Shown here piece by piece: positions 1-12,504 of a stretch of 64,000 nucleotides of DNA. The stretch's first letter is position 1. Each line of letters begins with the position of its first letter. Origin of the DNA: Blastobasis lacticolella. Its lineage: Eukaryota > Arthropoda > Insecta > Lepidoptera > Blastobasidae. The position numbers and the translations under genes are program-made. The notes under the pieces are model-generated. The model had not been told where the DNA came from. It was given only the letters and a program-made list of their open reading frames with translations, and did no database searches. The stretch is from positions 6,830,001-6,894,000 of the forward strand of contig LR990056.1 of NCBI GenBank assembly GCA_905147135.1, read 5' to 3'.

Positions 1-1570
1 CATAGCCCAATGAAAAGTGGATCTTATTTAGAGCTGCCTCTACCAATCAAGAATACCAAAAATTGCTTAAATATTATGAATACCGATATTAAATGTTTTT
101 GTGGAGTATCGTTGCTGCATTAGTAAAAGACATCCTAGTAAAAGAAATGTATGCAGAATGAGTTCGTATCCACATTATTCATTCGTATTATGTACTGAAG
201 AAATGACTTTTCCTCCTTCTTTTAATGATATCAAGTTATTTGAATCAAAAAATCTCGAAATAAGCGTGAATATATATGGATTAGATAAAAATACCTTGTA
301 ACAGGACCACTATATATGACAAAAACTAAAAAAGAAAACCAATTTTGTTATATTTTGAAATAGATAATAAAGGACATTACTGTTTAATAAAAGATCTCGT
401 TCGTTTAGTAAGACGACAGATCACTCAGCATAATACAAGAACATTTTTATAATAGTCTAAGTATGAGCCATATAAGCGAGGATGACTACAATCATGCTTC
501 ATTAGTTTGGAAAAAGATTATATGAGATTTTCGATACAATTACGATAATTTCCAAGGGAATAGTTCATATAATTGCGGACATTTGTGTTTAAAATTCCTA
601 AAATCATTTTGGGTTACACACTTATTTAAAAGATAAATGTACTTAATTTATTTGAAGTCAGTCTGCTACTGTCTATTGTAATGATAGAATATATAACATT
701 ATTATATAAAGATGATTAGATTTAATAAAATATCAGCGGATAAGATAAAATCAAACATTTCGCCGTCTATTTCGAAAGGAGTAAGACGTTTCAGACGTCG
801 CTTAAGATTTAAAAAGATTACAGAAAACAATAAAAAGTTTCTAAGTGCTCTTGGGTTACAAATAAAAAATGCTTCAAATCGCAGATTAAACACATTACGA
901 TAATTCAATCGAAAGTTATAAGATCCATAGTTATAATCCTTACAACAACAGTTAAAATTAACGATGAAATCAGAATACCAATTCATCAACAAGATGCATA
1001 TGTATTACCATCGGCTAGTTCCATTTACATTGAAGGAAGGTGCTATGTTCAAATACCATTTGGCTTATACGGTTTTTAAGCACATGCTTGGACTCGAGGT
1101 ATTAAAATTGTCATTATGCACTGAGAAATAATAAAAAAAAAAATGTGTAAGTAACAAGGACGCATTAGGAAAAGTAACAAAAAAGAATATTAATTTTATT
1201 AATAACCCTGTAACACATTGCTATTTCAAGATATTCGAAATCGAAATAGACAATAAAAAAATGTGGAATTACAGCCACGATAAAATCATATATTTCAATG
1301 AATAGTGGCGATAGTAAAGCTACTGCTCTGTGGAGCTGAAATTTAAATGGAACAAAAGAAATAGATGGATATTTCAGTGTTATACTGCCATTAAATAAAC
1401 TACTTGGAGTTGCTGAAGATTATAACAAAATAATTATTAATTGTAGACATGAACTCATTTTACACAGAAGCAGTTCTGTATCAAATTGTGTAATTACAGA
1501 TAAAAATGATGATATATTTGTAGATCTTATACAAATTTTATTGTGGAGACGGTCTCACTGACGATACAAA
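1..1570 (+). pseudogene. Decayed Maverick/Polinton-like segment
   Basis: Several short coding fragments on the plus strand lie in a consistent order but are broken by stops and frameshifts. At about 345-425 a frame reads GHYCLIKDLVRLVRRQI, a motif I associate with proteins next to Maverick-type protein-primed DNA polymerases. At 712-903 there is an open 63-residue basic frame (GVRRFRRRLRFKK). At about 988-1078 a frame contains LPSASSIYIEG, and at about 1365-1560 another contains LPLNKLLGVAEDYNKI, a family I have seen as uncharacterised proteins of insect genomes. Together they suggest the remains of one large DNA transposon or virus-like element. The assignment rests on motif memory alone. 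No terminal repeats are visible and the left edge runs out of the window. Confidence 0.4.
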
Positions 1571-1620
1571 ATGATACTCTTGCAGGCGCGGACCCCGGGG
1601 GGTGGCAATGGGTGCAGTTG

Positions 1621-1637
1621 CCCCCCCCCCCCCCCCC
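1621..1637. repeat. C17 homopolymer
   Basis: Seventeen consecutive C residues follow a G-rich stretch, between the Maverick-like fragments and the gag remnant. The run is a likely site of sequencing or assembly error. Confidence 0.9.
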
Positions 1638-1734
1638 TTACTACTCGTATACTCGTAACTACTCCTAACTTATCGTAAAATTAGCTAGAGCTTAGACACT
1701 ACCATCGAAGCCAAACGAACACTCTATAAAAAAT

Positions 1735-2564
1735 TAACAATGCAGTCTTTCATACGCGGTCTCAAGGAACCGCTCGGATCTCGTATAAGGTGTATGCGCC
1801 CGGATACCGTCGAAAAGGCTTTGGAATATGTACAGGAGGAATTGAATACCATGTAGGTACCTACAAAATCGCAATGATGGTTTGCCAAGACAAGTACAAA
1901 ACGCGTCAAATTACAGACCACCGGTACATACGCCAATGCCCTATAATTATTCTGTACCTAAACCATTTACGTTCTCCCGAATATGCACAATCCCTCGCAC
2001 CCACCACGCTTTAATAATAATACCATGCAAAAACCTCATTTTCCTGCCTCTAGCCAGATGCGCATGCCTACGCGCACGCAGCAAATATTCGGCGCACAGC
2101 CTCATAACTACAACCGACAAAGCAATGTATTTAGACTCCCACCTAAACCCGCTTTTAATCATCACGCACCGAGACCCATGAGTGGCGTTAGTCATTTTGC
2201 GCCCCGAGTTTTGCCTCCGACTACAAACGATTGGTCGAAACAAGGGAATCCACCCCCTTCAAACTATTTCAAAACTCGCGACGTAAATGTTAACGAATGT
2301 ATGCCATATGACGATTACATAACTTATTACTGCTCCGACGACAATTACGGCACTGACTCATATTACACATACTATGACCCGAGCGGTGATTATGATTACG
2401 ATAGTTTAATTCACTATCAATACGATTCCGCAACGCAGGAATCGCCCGAGCTGTGTTACAAGCGACACGAGAGCCAGGAGGAGGCCTCTCAATCTCAACC
2501 CTCTTGCTCTAATAATAATCATCAGGATTTTCAGAAGGCCAATACTTCAAAACCTTCAAGATAG
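1735..2564 (+). pseudogene. gag: Errantivirus-like gag fragment
   Basis: The frame beginning at 1740 reads FIRGLKEPLGSRIRC followed by EKALEYVQEEL, the pattern of the C-terminal capsid region of gypsy-type Gag. A stop follows at about 1860 and the reading continues in other frames (1882-2181, then 1983-2564) through a Pro/Asn/Tyr-rich tail with no clear zinc knuckle. No 5' LTR or primer site was found upstream, so the element is truncated on the left. It lies directly upstream of the protease-RT frame in the usual gag-pol-env order. Confidence 0.7.
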
Positions 2565-2626
2565 AGGTCAACTTACAAACTCAAAGACAACTTCCGTACA
2601 TTCAAACTTCAAATCCCTCCTTAAAA

Positions 2627-4870
2627 TTGCTAATAAACACGGGTGCCAACCAATCATTCTTGAGCCCCGACGCGGTACAAATATATTATTCGCATTTATC
2701 CTTAAATTATGACCCATTTGAAGTAACTAATATTCATGGTACAAGTAGATGTAATTATTCAATAACCCTGCCTTGTTTTAGCGACTTCAGAGACGAGAAG
2801 GAAATAAAATTATTCGTGTATAAGTTTCATGAATTTTTCGACGGACTTATCGGACTGGATTTGTTGAGCCAATGGGAAGCGAAAATCAACCTAAAGCATA
2901 ATCAACTTGTTACCCGGACTTCGACAAACTCAATAAAAATGTATAACTCCAGAAATGTTAATTACTACGAAGACGTGATTCCCGCGAAGCGTTCGAAACT
3001 CGTACGCTTGCCTATTGATGCACCCGACGGCGATGCATTAATTCAGGATCAAACACTCTGTAACTGCCTTATACATGAATGCTTAACGACAGTTAGTAAC
3101 ACACATGGTATAGCTTCGGTGGAAAACCCTACCGATTATGACATAATCTTCTCATTAGACAGGCCCGCGGTAGCCGACGTATTTAACGCCGTGTCGCATA
3201 ATATCGAGTACACTTGCACCGAGTCGAACATGACACCGCGCGCGAAAGAAGTTATTACTCGGCTTAGAACTGGACATTTAAACCCGGAGGAAACAGCTAA
3301 TCTTGTACAACTCTGTTCACGGTATTCTGACATATTTTATATAGAGAGCGAAAACCTAATTTTTACGAATAAAAGAAAACATAGTATAAAAACTATGGAC
3401 GAAGTCCCAGTTTACACAAAAAGTTACAGATACCCTTTTGTGCATAGACAGGAAGTAAAGGATCAGATATCAAAAATGCTTGAACAGGGGATTATCCGTC
3501 CTTCTGATTCGGCCTGGAGCTCTCCAATCTGGATAGTACCAAAAAAGGCCGATGCTTCCGGTAAACAAAAATGGCGGTTGGTAGTCGATTTTCGAAAATT
3601 AAATGAGAAAACATTTGATGACAAGGACCCTATCTTTAACATAACCGACGTACTTGACAAGTTAGGGAGGTACCAATATTTTACCACATTAGACTTGGCA
3701 AGTGGTTTCTACCAAGTAGAGATGAATGATACTAACATCCACAAAACCGATTTCAATGTGGAACATGGACATTTTGAGTTTTTGAGAATGCGACCCATCC
3801 ACCTTTCAAAGAGAAATGGATAACGTTCTAAGAGGGTTACGAAATGAAATATGTCTTTTGTATTTAGATGACATAATTGTGTTTAGTACCAGCCTCCAGG
3901 AGCACATGATCAACCTGGAAAAAGTGTTCCAACGACTTAGGGAGTCCAATTTTAAGATTCAGATGGATAAGTCGGAATTCTTAAAATTAGAGACTGCTTA
4001 CCTTGGCCATCTCATAACTACGGATAGTATTAAGCCAAATCCAGACAAAATAAAAACCATAGAAAGCTACCCTTTGCCGAAGACTATTAAACAGATCAAA
4101 CAGTTCTTAGGTCTGGTAGGGTATTATCGTAAATTCATCCCCGACTTTGCAAAAATTTCAAAACCACTAACTCAATGCCTAAAAAAAGGTAGATCAATTA
4201 CGTTAGACTCAGATTACACAGCATGTTTCGAAAAATGCAAACAACTATTGACTAATGATCCTATACTACAGTATCCGGATTTCACCCGCGAATTTATACT
4301 GACGACAGATGCATCCAATTACGCCATAGGTGCTATTTTATCACAGGGCACGATAGGCTCCGACCGACCAATCTCCTTCGCATCTCGCAATCAGAACGTA
4401 CGGCCATAGTCTGGGCTACTAAATACTTTCGTCCGTATCTTTATGGAAGGAAATTTAAAGTGATTACGGATCATAAACCACTCCAGTGGCTTATGAATCT
4501 AAAGGAGCCAAATTCTCGACTCACGAGGTGGCGATTAAAATTAAGTGAATACAACTTTAAGATAATATATAAAACAGGCAGGACGAACACCAATGCTGAT
4601 GCACTTTCTAGGATTGAATTGCATAACGAGGAGACATGTTCACTGTCCGTTAATCCTAGCGAGCACCCAACAAATCTAGACGACTCTCGCACTGACACCG
4701 CCCTTCTCTTTCTCGCAAGTACTACTGGCCCAAAATGAGAGAGGGCATTACCAAATTTATAAATGAGTGTTCCGTCTGTGGACAGGCTAAGTATGATCGA
4801 AATCCGATCCGACCTCAATTTAATGTAGTACCACCGTAGTAGTCTTTTCACGTACATCCAGTACACATCA
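2627..4870 (+). pseudogene. pol: Errantivirus-like pol (protease, RT, RNase H, integrase start)
   Basis: Domains in order are as follows. The retropepsin site at about 2630 reads INTGANQSF, so the catalytic Asp of the usual DTG is Asn. The reverse transcriptase shows VVDFRKLN and LDLASGFYQVEM, then YLDDIIVF in a second frame. RNase H shows [14 protein letters not shown] and [10 protein letters not shown]. The integrase zinc-binding tail is CSVCGQAKYDRN at about 4765. A small deletion near 3785-3800 removes the segment between the second and third RT motifs and shifts the frame. Another break lies near 4400. The integrase core is absent because the sequence jumps to env at about 4900. The element is not autonomous. 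Confidence 0.9.
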
Positions 4871-4925
4871 TTCTATCCTAGGCATAGGTATATTAAGTTA
4901 TCTGACCTTAATGGTCTGTAGCAAT

Positions 4926-5854
4926 GGCAGCAATTATTAGATTTAGACTTACGTGAATACTATGACGTAATCGAGACGGGATCATATTACATGGATAGTA
5001 AGATAGTAATCGTATTTAAAATCCCTATAACATCCCCTCATACATACGACCTTCATAAGTTATGTATAGCACCTAATAGAGATAAGCAAATCCTTATCCC
5101 ACCTTATCCCTTAGTAACAACCAATGGTAATATGTACGTGTATATAGAGGCTGAATGCCCGAAGTACAATACTCGATATTTGTGTCAAAAGAAGATAAAC
5201 CAGCAAATAAGATCAGAACCAGGTTGTATCCAACAGCATATCACCCGCCAAGTGGTTGATACATCCTGCCAACATATTACTGTGACATTGTCAAAAGACT
5301 CCATGGAAAGACTGGATGACCGGAATTACGTGATGGTATTCCCCCGACCTGCAAAGATTCAACTCACCTGTGAGCGTGACGAATTCAAAACCTTGGAGGG
5401 AAGTTTCCTCGTCACTATTCCTCATGAGTGCTCTCTGCGTACGAAAGAACTCACCATCTATAAAAGTAACAACCGTGTTGAAGGGCAACCGATGAAAATA
5501 ACCAATATCCCAACAAATCTAAGGATGGCATCTTCGTCTCAACACCCCACCAACCTGGTATCTATTAATCTTAGCGAACTAAAGAATATCCAGGATAAAA
5601 TAATGTCTCAACCACCCGTTCAATTGGAACAACCATCAACGAGTATCATTTACCATACCACTCTCCCATTCTATGCAGTACTACTTGGTACATGCACAAT
5701 GACTATAATTGTATTATGCCGAAAATACAATATAATAAGAACATGCATAGAAAAAAAAGAAACAAGAACTCAGTCCAGAAGTCCCAGAATACATTATGCG
5801 AAACCAGGACCTGCTCAAAACCCCGCAAAATTTTTACTAAACGCCGAAAAATAG
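4926..5854 (+). pseudogene. env: Errantivirus-like env fragment
   Basis: A long open frame encodes the C-terminal part of an insect-retroelement envelope glycoprotein. It has a Cys-containing ectodomain and one hydrophobic membrane-spanning segment near residues 225-245, counted from the Met at 4991. A short basic cytoplasmic tail ending at 5854 follows. It sits directly upstream of a polypurine tract and LTR, as env does in errantiviruses. The N-terminal half of the protein is missing, so this copy should not give a working envelope. Two further decayed copies of the same region lie at 7058-7387 and 7787-7950. Confidence 0.75.
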
Positions 5855-5866
5855 TTGCGGAACTTC

Positions 5867-6373
5867 GGGAGGGGGGTGTTACGAGATCATGCTATAGATG
5901 CATATGCTGACTAGACCAGGCCCCAAGCAACGGCTGAGATGGCATCCGAGGCACGCAGCGTTGTCCTAAATCTCATCCGCGCAAGTAAAGCGCTAACGCC
6001 GTGCCTCTTCTTCTGATCTCACCTCGATCCGAGTCGTAGGCTTAATTAGTTTAATTCTTAATTTAAATAATCTGATGTTCTAAAATCTAACTCAATTAAA
6101 TTATTATTAGTATTAATCTTTGGTTTTCTTTGAGTCCTCCGGCTGTGAAATCTATAATTTGATATTCATTGTTTCGTATCGTGTTTGTTTGCGTTGTGCA
6201 TAATAATATCTATAGCCATTTATTGGTACTAGCCATGCCACAAGGCTTGGATAAAGGACGAGGTGGCCAGGATGGAGATATATAATATCCCGCCTCACTT
6301 TACACTTTTCTTCGGCTTCCTAAGCCACCAAACGCCCATATTGCATGGCGACCCTGCCAGTGCAGAACGTAAC
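5867..6373 (+). repeat. Errantivirus-like 3' LTR with polypurine tract and primer site
   Basis: The polypurine tract GGGAGGGGGG (5867-5876) is followed by TGTTACGAG. The LTR appears to run to GTAAC at 6373, giving matching ends GTTAC/GTAAC. Directly after it TGGCACAGTCG (6374-6384) is one base from TGGCGCAGTCG, the complement of an insect tRNA-Ser 3' end, which is the primer used by several errantiviruses. The LTR end was inferred from this primer match and from the duplicated copy described in the next entry. Confidence 0.7.
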
Positions 6374-6780
6374 TGGCACAGTCGATAAGATTCTCGTACG
6401 CGAGTATGAACGATATTTTTGAAAATTGTCGCACGGTAGATACGTGAGCCGTCCGGGCGGGTATGAATCTCCATTATCGGGAATACTGAACCAACTAGGA
6501 TCCAGCCATCGATTAACGAGAAAGCCTATTCCGCCTCACTTCACACTTTTCCTCGGCATCCCAACCTACCAAACGATTCAGTTGCATGGCGACCCTGCCA
6601 GTGCAGAACGTAACTGGCGCAGTCGGTTGGATTCTCGCGGCACATGCGCAGATAGTGCTTGCGGGTCGTTCATGATTCGTATGTAATTCGTCCGGGCGCG
6701 TATCAATCTCCGTTATCGGGAATACTGAACCAACTAGGCTCCAGCCATCGATTAACGAGAGAGCTAGAAATAAAGTGATA
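6291..6780 (+). repeat. Tandem 241-bp duplication of LTR end, primer site and leader
   Basis: Two head-to-tail copies start at 6291 and 6532. Each has the last part of the LTR (CATGGCGACCCTGCCAGTG), the tRNA-Ser primer site (altered in copy 1, exact TGGCGCAGTCGG at 6615-6626 in copy 2) and a leader ending near ATCGATTAACGAG. The copies differ at scattered bases, so the duplication is not very recent. Confidence 0.85.
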
Positions 6781-6841
6781 AAAACACTTGTAATAAGTCC
6801 TTTTAACATTATTCCAGTAACAAATCATTCATCCCTCCGAA

Positions 6842-7387
6842 AATGGAGACTACGAAATATGTTTTTGTATGGACCGATGGGGCGAGAAAACCCTTATCAA
6901 GTGATGAACCCTTATCATACGAAAGTCCCTTAAAGTACTGGAGAGACCCGAAGAGCTTTGAAAATTTCAAGTTAAAAATAACATCAACAATATCAGTCGA
7001 CATATAAAAACCTGCATTTATTTTACAAGACGAAAAAGTGAGTGACCGGCTACAGTCGCTATAATAGTAACAACCGTGTTGAAGGGCAACCGATGAAAAA
7101 AACCAACATGCCAACAAATCTAAGGATTCTCGTCGCAGCATTTCACTAACCTGGCGTCTATTAATCTTAGCGAACTAAAAAATATTCGAGATAAAATAAT
7201 GTTTCAAACACCAATTCAATTCGAACAACTATCAACGAGCACCATTTATCATACCACTCTTCTCTTCTATGCAATACTACTAGGTACATGCATCATTACT
7301 ATGATTGCACTCTGCCGAAAATACAACAAAACAATCAAACAAATACAAAACATTAAACGGGATCAGTCATTATCATCCCTCGCCTAA
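6842..7387 (+). pseudogene. Internally deleted second errantivirus copy
   Basis: After the duplicated leader an ATG at 6842 opens a frame of about 54 residues (METTKYVFVW start) that may be the beginning of gag; I do not recognise it with certainty. From about 7058 the sequence matches the end of env at 5470-5740, including the membrane segment (7199-7330). Nearly all of gag and pol is therefore missing, which makes this a leader-plus-env-tail deletion derivative of the same family, sharing the LTR region with the copy on its left. Confidence 0.65.
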
Positions 7388-8309
7388 ACCCCTAAACACT
7401 CACGACAACTATAACACACTACAGTTTATAGTCCTTCAAGCCCGATTATTGAAAAATAAGACAGTACCTAGGCTGAAAATCCACTACTGCAAAGTCCAGA
7501 ACAGAACAGAGCTACGTGAAACTTGCTAAATTTCAGCAAGGACAGCGATTCAGCAATACCTGAAAATACGTTTAGAACCTCTGAAAAATATTCAAGCGAA
7601 CCACGAGATTTTGGTGGACACGTAAACGGAATAGCTAATATTTCGTCAATAAAGTCTACGAAAAAACATACCTAACTGTGTACGAAAACACTAAAAATAA
7701 AAATGACATGGACTTAAGTCTATGGACACTAACACATACTAACAAAAAAGAAGTAGCGCAGCAGAAAATGTTAAGTCTTACCGTCACAAAGATTCAACTC
7801 ACGTGCGAATGCGACGAATGCCAAACCATCTAATAAGGTGACAGACATCCTCGTCACAGTATCCTACTAACCTGGCAATCTCAATTGGAAAAACCATCAC
7901 GAGCGCTTTTTCACCACTATTTCCATTCTCCGTAATATGACAAGAAATCAGATATCTTTATAATTTTCATAATGACTTGGCAGAGCTAAGAATGAAGAGG
8001 ACGCATATTCGACGGAACCTCATCCGATAGTAGTGTTTGTCGCCATCGAAAAAAAAAGGAAGCAAGCCGATAGCCCTCCTTGCCTAGCTATATCCATAAA
8101 GTAGATATGATCATGTCGTCGATAAGACAGCCGGGTGTGGAACTGAAAATGACTACCAAACAAGCCCATGAACTTCTGCAAAAAGGTAAGGTAGCGCTAA
8201 AGCTGGCGAGAAATATAAAAAGGGAACAACGCTCGAATTGTATTTGGCTTTAAACCCACCAAACGCTAACATTGCATGGCGACCCTGCCACCCTGTGAGC
8301 ATGTAACCC
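7388..8309 (+). pseudogene. Third env/LTR remnant of the errantivirus family
   Basis: A third env trace at 7787-7950 matches the region around 5350-5640 (KIQLTCE motif) but is full of gaps and stops. At 8262-8309 the LTR 3' end recurs (TTGCATGGCGACCCTGCCA, then GTAACC). The stretch between them is decayed. A short frame at about 8145-8235 (QAHELLQKGKVALKLARNIK) resembles a LINE ORF1 piece, with low certainty. Confidence 0.5.
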
Positions 8310-8769
8310 GATAGTTGTCAATATCCAACAGCCTTCAGATCCTATTTCAGAGCACTCCTCTCAACATACAACCTAACACCCGAAACCGTTGAGACGTTGA
8401 AGACACCTGAGGATTTGAAAGCCACAATAACTACCTACACACAAGCAATTCAAGAAGCGTGTGATAAGGCGATTCCTAAGTTGGACAATAGAGAAGAGAT
8501 GTAGGACCTCCATGGTGGTCCAAACCTCTAGACGACCTTAAGAGAGATGTACTAAAGAAAAAGAGAAGAATAAGAAACGTAGCCCCCACCAGAAGACAGC
8601 TGGTCACTGATGAGTACCTACTAGCCAAAAAGGACTACCAGACAAAAGCTGAGCATGCTCAGACTGAGAGTTGGAAAACTTTCTGGACCATATAAGAAAA
8701 GGAAAGCATGTGCAAGGACAGCCAAGAGACAGGAGGACTTATTCCTGAGAAGTGTAAATTGCACAACTC

Positions 8770-8892
8770 TGTAGTGTGTAGTGCACGCCTCACCCCCTAG
8801 GGTATATATTTAAGATAGCATAGGTAACTCGATTCATTATACGTCTGAACCTGAGACATTGCGTATTATTCCAACATCCCGTAAGCGCCACA
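8770..8892 (+). repeat. Short dispersed repeat, copy a
   Basis: It begins TGTAGTGTG and ends CGCCACA. It contains CCTCACCCC, a TATATATTTAAGAT core and CATTATACG, and interrupts the LINE RT. It is similar to copy b at 9186-9326. The TG...CA ends suggest a small solo LTR or TRIM, but no clear target duplication is visible. Confidence 0.6.
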
Positions 8893-9185
8893 TTGCAATT
8901 TTAAGACCGAAACAATCAGCGGGGCTCCTGGCAGAAACCTTCTATCCCAACGATTCGGAATCGACCGATCATCCATACTTCACTCGGCTCCGTTAACTGA
9001 CGGGAGGCAGACCGGCTGAGTTCGCAGACTTGCCGGGGGACGACCCACCATTTATAACAGCAGAATTGAATTTAGTTCTTCAGGCATTAAACCCTAAGAA
9101 AGCCCCAGTCATGACAGATTGACGGCAGATATTTGCACTACAGCCATCTAAACCGACAGGAAGGTGTTTTTGGCTCTAGCCTATA

Positions 9186-9326
9186 TGTAGTGTGTGTACA
9201 CCCCTCACCCCGCCCTAAGGTTATATATAAGATAAGTCATTAGGTAATAGGAGACATTATACAACTTAATCCCATCCGTTGCGTATCATTTCGAAACACA
9301 TCGCAAGTAAATGCCTGTCTGCCACG
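9186..9326 (+). repeat. Short dispersed repeat, copy b
   Basis: It shares TGTAGTGTG, CCTCACCCC, TTATATATAAGATAAG and CATTATACAACT with copy a, and lies about 400 bp downstream inside the same LINE. It keeps a few bases near its right end (CTGTCTGCCAC) that copy a lacks. Confidence 0.6.
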
Positions 9327-9525
9327 TAATTTCCTAGACAGTAGAAGTTAGTCCACGTAGTTATTATACGGAAACCGGGAAAAGAGGATTACACCCGTCC
9401 AAAATCCCACAGGCCAATCGGTTGGCTGCCAGTCCTAGGAAAAATAGTTGAGAAGCTTTTGGTGGACCACATACAGTGTCATATTTTTTCAAATGTCAAC
9501 AAACAGCAGTACGGCTCTTTGACCT

Positions 9526-11966
9526 TGTACGGTGCAAACACCGTGCATTCGGCGCGCTGTCGAGTCAGCGCTATACTTTATTCTATTTATAAGCTAGATT
9601 ACATATTGTTAGAGTTAGTTGTCCACTGCACACCAAAAAGTGTACATCTCAAACCAACAACCATTAAATCAATCAGTGTTCAAATTAAGTTGGTATTACT
9701 ACCAACCTTAAGCAACCAAGTCTACACTCAGCTTTCTTCGAGCACTGCACCACCATCTAAAGCAAAAATAACATTCGACGAAGTGCGCGCAAAGAGCCTA
9801 ATGGTCTTATAAGAAAAATGTTATTTAGTCAGGTTAATTACCTGTGCGCCACAATTAAAAAGCTTGTAAAAAATCATAAAGACCTTAAATGGAATGAGAA
9901 ACTAGCAAAAGCTGAAAATCCTGGGACTGACATATGGCGTATAGCTAAGTCTCTTAATCCAATCTCACAAGTTATACCTCCCTTGCGTAAAGATGATGGC
10001 ACCACAACTGTTACAAATGAGGACAAATGTGAACTGTTTGCCGATACATTCGCACAAAATATGACCCTTACTAGTTGTTGGACAAGCGACGCCGATACGG
10101 AAAATACAGTTGGGGAATCAGCTGTTTTAATTGATAATCACTGTCATAGTGAACTTACTTGCGCCGTTACACCAAGGGAAATAAAAAAGTATATTTCAAA
10201 TCTAAAGTCTAATAAGTCTCCGGGTAACGATAATATAAGCAATATTTTAATAAAAAACTTCTCTCAAAAATGCATTGTTCTACTTACAAAAATTTTTAAT
10301 GCTTGTCTAATTCATGCATATTTTCCACAATGTTGGAAAACAGCAAAAGTTATTGTAATTAGGAAATCTGGAAAGGATCCTGGCATGCCGAATAGTTATC
10401 GTCCAATTAGCCTCTTACCATGCCTTGGTAAACTTTTCGAAAAAGTTATAGCGCATCGAATAAACAAGCTCACAAATGATACCCTGATCTTAGAACAATT
10501 TGGATTCCGCAAAAATCACTCGACAACACAACAACTTGCGCGTGTAGTAGAACACGTGGCTCATCATCTTAACCTTGGACAATCTACTGGTATGTTTTTA
10601 CTTGACATTGAAAAAGCGTTTGACACAGTTTGGCATGTTGGGCTGCTCCACAAACTTCGTGTCATGAATTTACCCCTTGGCTTAATTAAATTAATTAAAT
10701 CGTATCTCGAGAGTCGCTCTTTCCAGGTTCACATAGGAGATCTTGCATCTAGACCGAGGATCATGACCTCTGGAGTGCCCCAAGGCTCGATATTGGGACC
10801 GTACTTATTTATTTTGTATCTAAATGATATACCGAAGCAGGTGCATACACATCTCGCTGGCTACGCTGATGATACAGCTGTCTATACTAGCTCCAGTGAC
10901 ATTGATCTTATTATTAGTCGTTTACAACTCTCCCTAGATTCCCTTTGCAAATACTTTACTCTTTGGAAATTAAAACTTAACAAAATTAAAACTGAAGCAA
11001 TACTTTTCACAAGAAAGCGTAGATTTCCTATAAGACAGCTAGCAATAGCAGACTACAAAATTCCTTGGTCCAAGTCAGTTAAATATCTAGGGTTGACCCT
11101 AGATAGTAAAATAAATTGGACGCCTAATGCAGAAATCTTACATCGAAAAGGTCTTGCAGCCATGAATGCCCTAAACCCTATATTTAACAGAAAAGCGAAG
11201 CTCAGTCCCAAAACTAAGCCAAAAATATACTCAACCTTAATCCGTCCCTGTATCACTTACGCTGCTCCTGTTTGGTCAAGTACTTGTGAAACTAACCATA
11301 AAAAACTTCAAACTATCCAAAATCGAGCTTTAAAAATATCTCACAATACTAGGTTTTCAACCTGGTTTCATCAATAGGAGCAACTCGTTTACAAAATCTA
11401 TCGTATGCTAAAACGTATCATCGTTATCGACTACCGCACCATCACTTCTTGCACAACACTACGTGACGTAGGCGCATCGACGCGCTGGCCGATACTATTG
11501 CAATATCGTTGTTTATTACGCGCTCGATGCATTATTGTATGCAGTTTTTTTGTGTCTTACTCGGCAGTACCTACATATTCTCTATAATTATTATAAGTTA
11601 TTTTAGTTAAAGTATCTGCCTACTTATCTTACACATCCGTATCAGTTGATATTTTTGTGAATAATAAGTAATGCTAATGTACCTATTGTCGACATAGTAA
11701 AAAATGTAAGTTGAAACCAATCCTTACATACCTAAAAATAATGTAAATGGCTGTTTGCCGTAGTGTATAAAGATTGTTAGTGTTTATTTTTTTTAACCCC
11801 ATTGTTTAAATAGTTATAAAAGCAGCAATGTATGCTTATAAAATTATTATATGTTAAACTAAATTAGTTATTACTAATTATTTGTAAAAGTTTATGTTAA
11901 ATTAATAAAGACTTTTTAAAAACAAAACAACCATCTAAAGACTGTACGGCCACCATAAACCGTACA
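9526..11966 (+). repeat. LTR (TGTACGGT...ACCGTACA) carrying a nested LINE
   Basis: The left part (9526-9762) and right part (11941-11966) together match the solo LTR at 20114-20430. They share the start TGTACGGTGC, the motif GCATTCGGCGCGCTGTCGAG and the end ACCGTACA. A jockey-like LINE sits in the middle with its own target duplication. No 5-bp duplication flanks this copy, unlike the second copy, so it may be one LTR of a longer element. Confidence 0.75.
9763..11929 (+). mobile_element. 5'-truncated jockey-like LINE with 11-bp target duplication
   Basis: Flanked by ACCATCTAAAG at 9752-9762 and 11930-11940. The frame is open from 9764 to 11377. It starts inside ORF2 just upstream of RT (KNNIRRSARKE) and contains [44 protein letters not shown] and the catalytic GYADDTA. 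The endonuclease is absent, as expected from 5' truncation. A frameshift near 11370 cuts off the C-terminal tail, which continues in another frame. AATAAA at 11902 and an A-rich end precede the right duplication. Confidence 0.9.
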
Positions 11967-12504
11967 TCTTTATGGTCCTTCGACGATTTTGAACCACCAA
12001 CCTACAAGAAACCAGTCTTCAACTCGAAGATAACATCAAGAAAATAATATCACTAATCCATTTGACGTCGATCAGTGCCCGTTAATCTAGTGACTTCTTA
12101 ATCAAGCATCAAGATGGAAGCCCTGCTGGAAAACCAGAATCAAATGATGGAAAAAGGATGGAAAAGATCGTAAAACACCAATTTACATCAAGAAGCGGAT
12201 TTGCCTTTTGGATCAGTATTGGATGGACTTTATGGGAAACCATAATTTAAACTCTGCCAATTCGAAGATAAAGACTACGCTTACTTCAAAGAAGATAATT
12301 ATCAAAAAGTCAACAATTTTTACACCGTAGTTCACACTTATATCAGCAAGTATCTCGACGACTCTGCGATAAGAGAGCAACCATCACCGAGGGCAATTTC
12401 TCCTAGCCCTGGGACCTCTGCGCAAGATCAAAATCAACCAAGAACACCTCAAACACCATCTTATCAACCTCCGAATCTCATCGTACCATAGAATATATAA
12501 ATAT
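11967..12504 (+). other. Possible LTR-element leader and gag remnant
   Basis: After the LTR, broken frames contain FEDKDYAYFKEDNYQKVNN and a Pro/Gln-rich tail (about 12250-12490). This could be gag of the element owning the LTR at 9526-11966. I cannot name the family and stops interrupt it. Confidence 0.3.

Noticed and set aside
6809..7141. Minus-strand 110-codon frame
   Set aside because: It overlaps the errantivirus leader and env remnants on the opposite strand. Composition and context mark it as a shadow.
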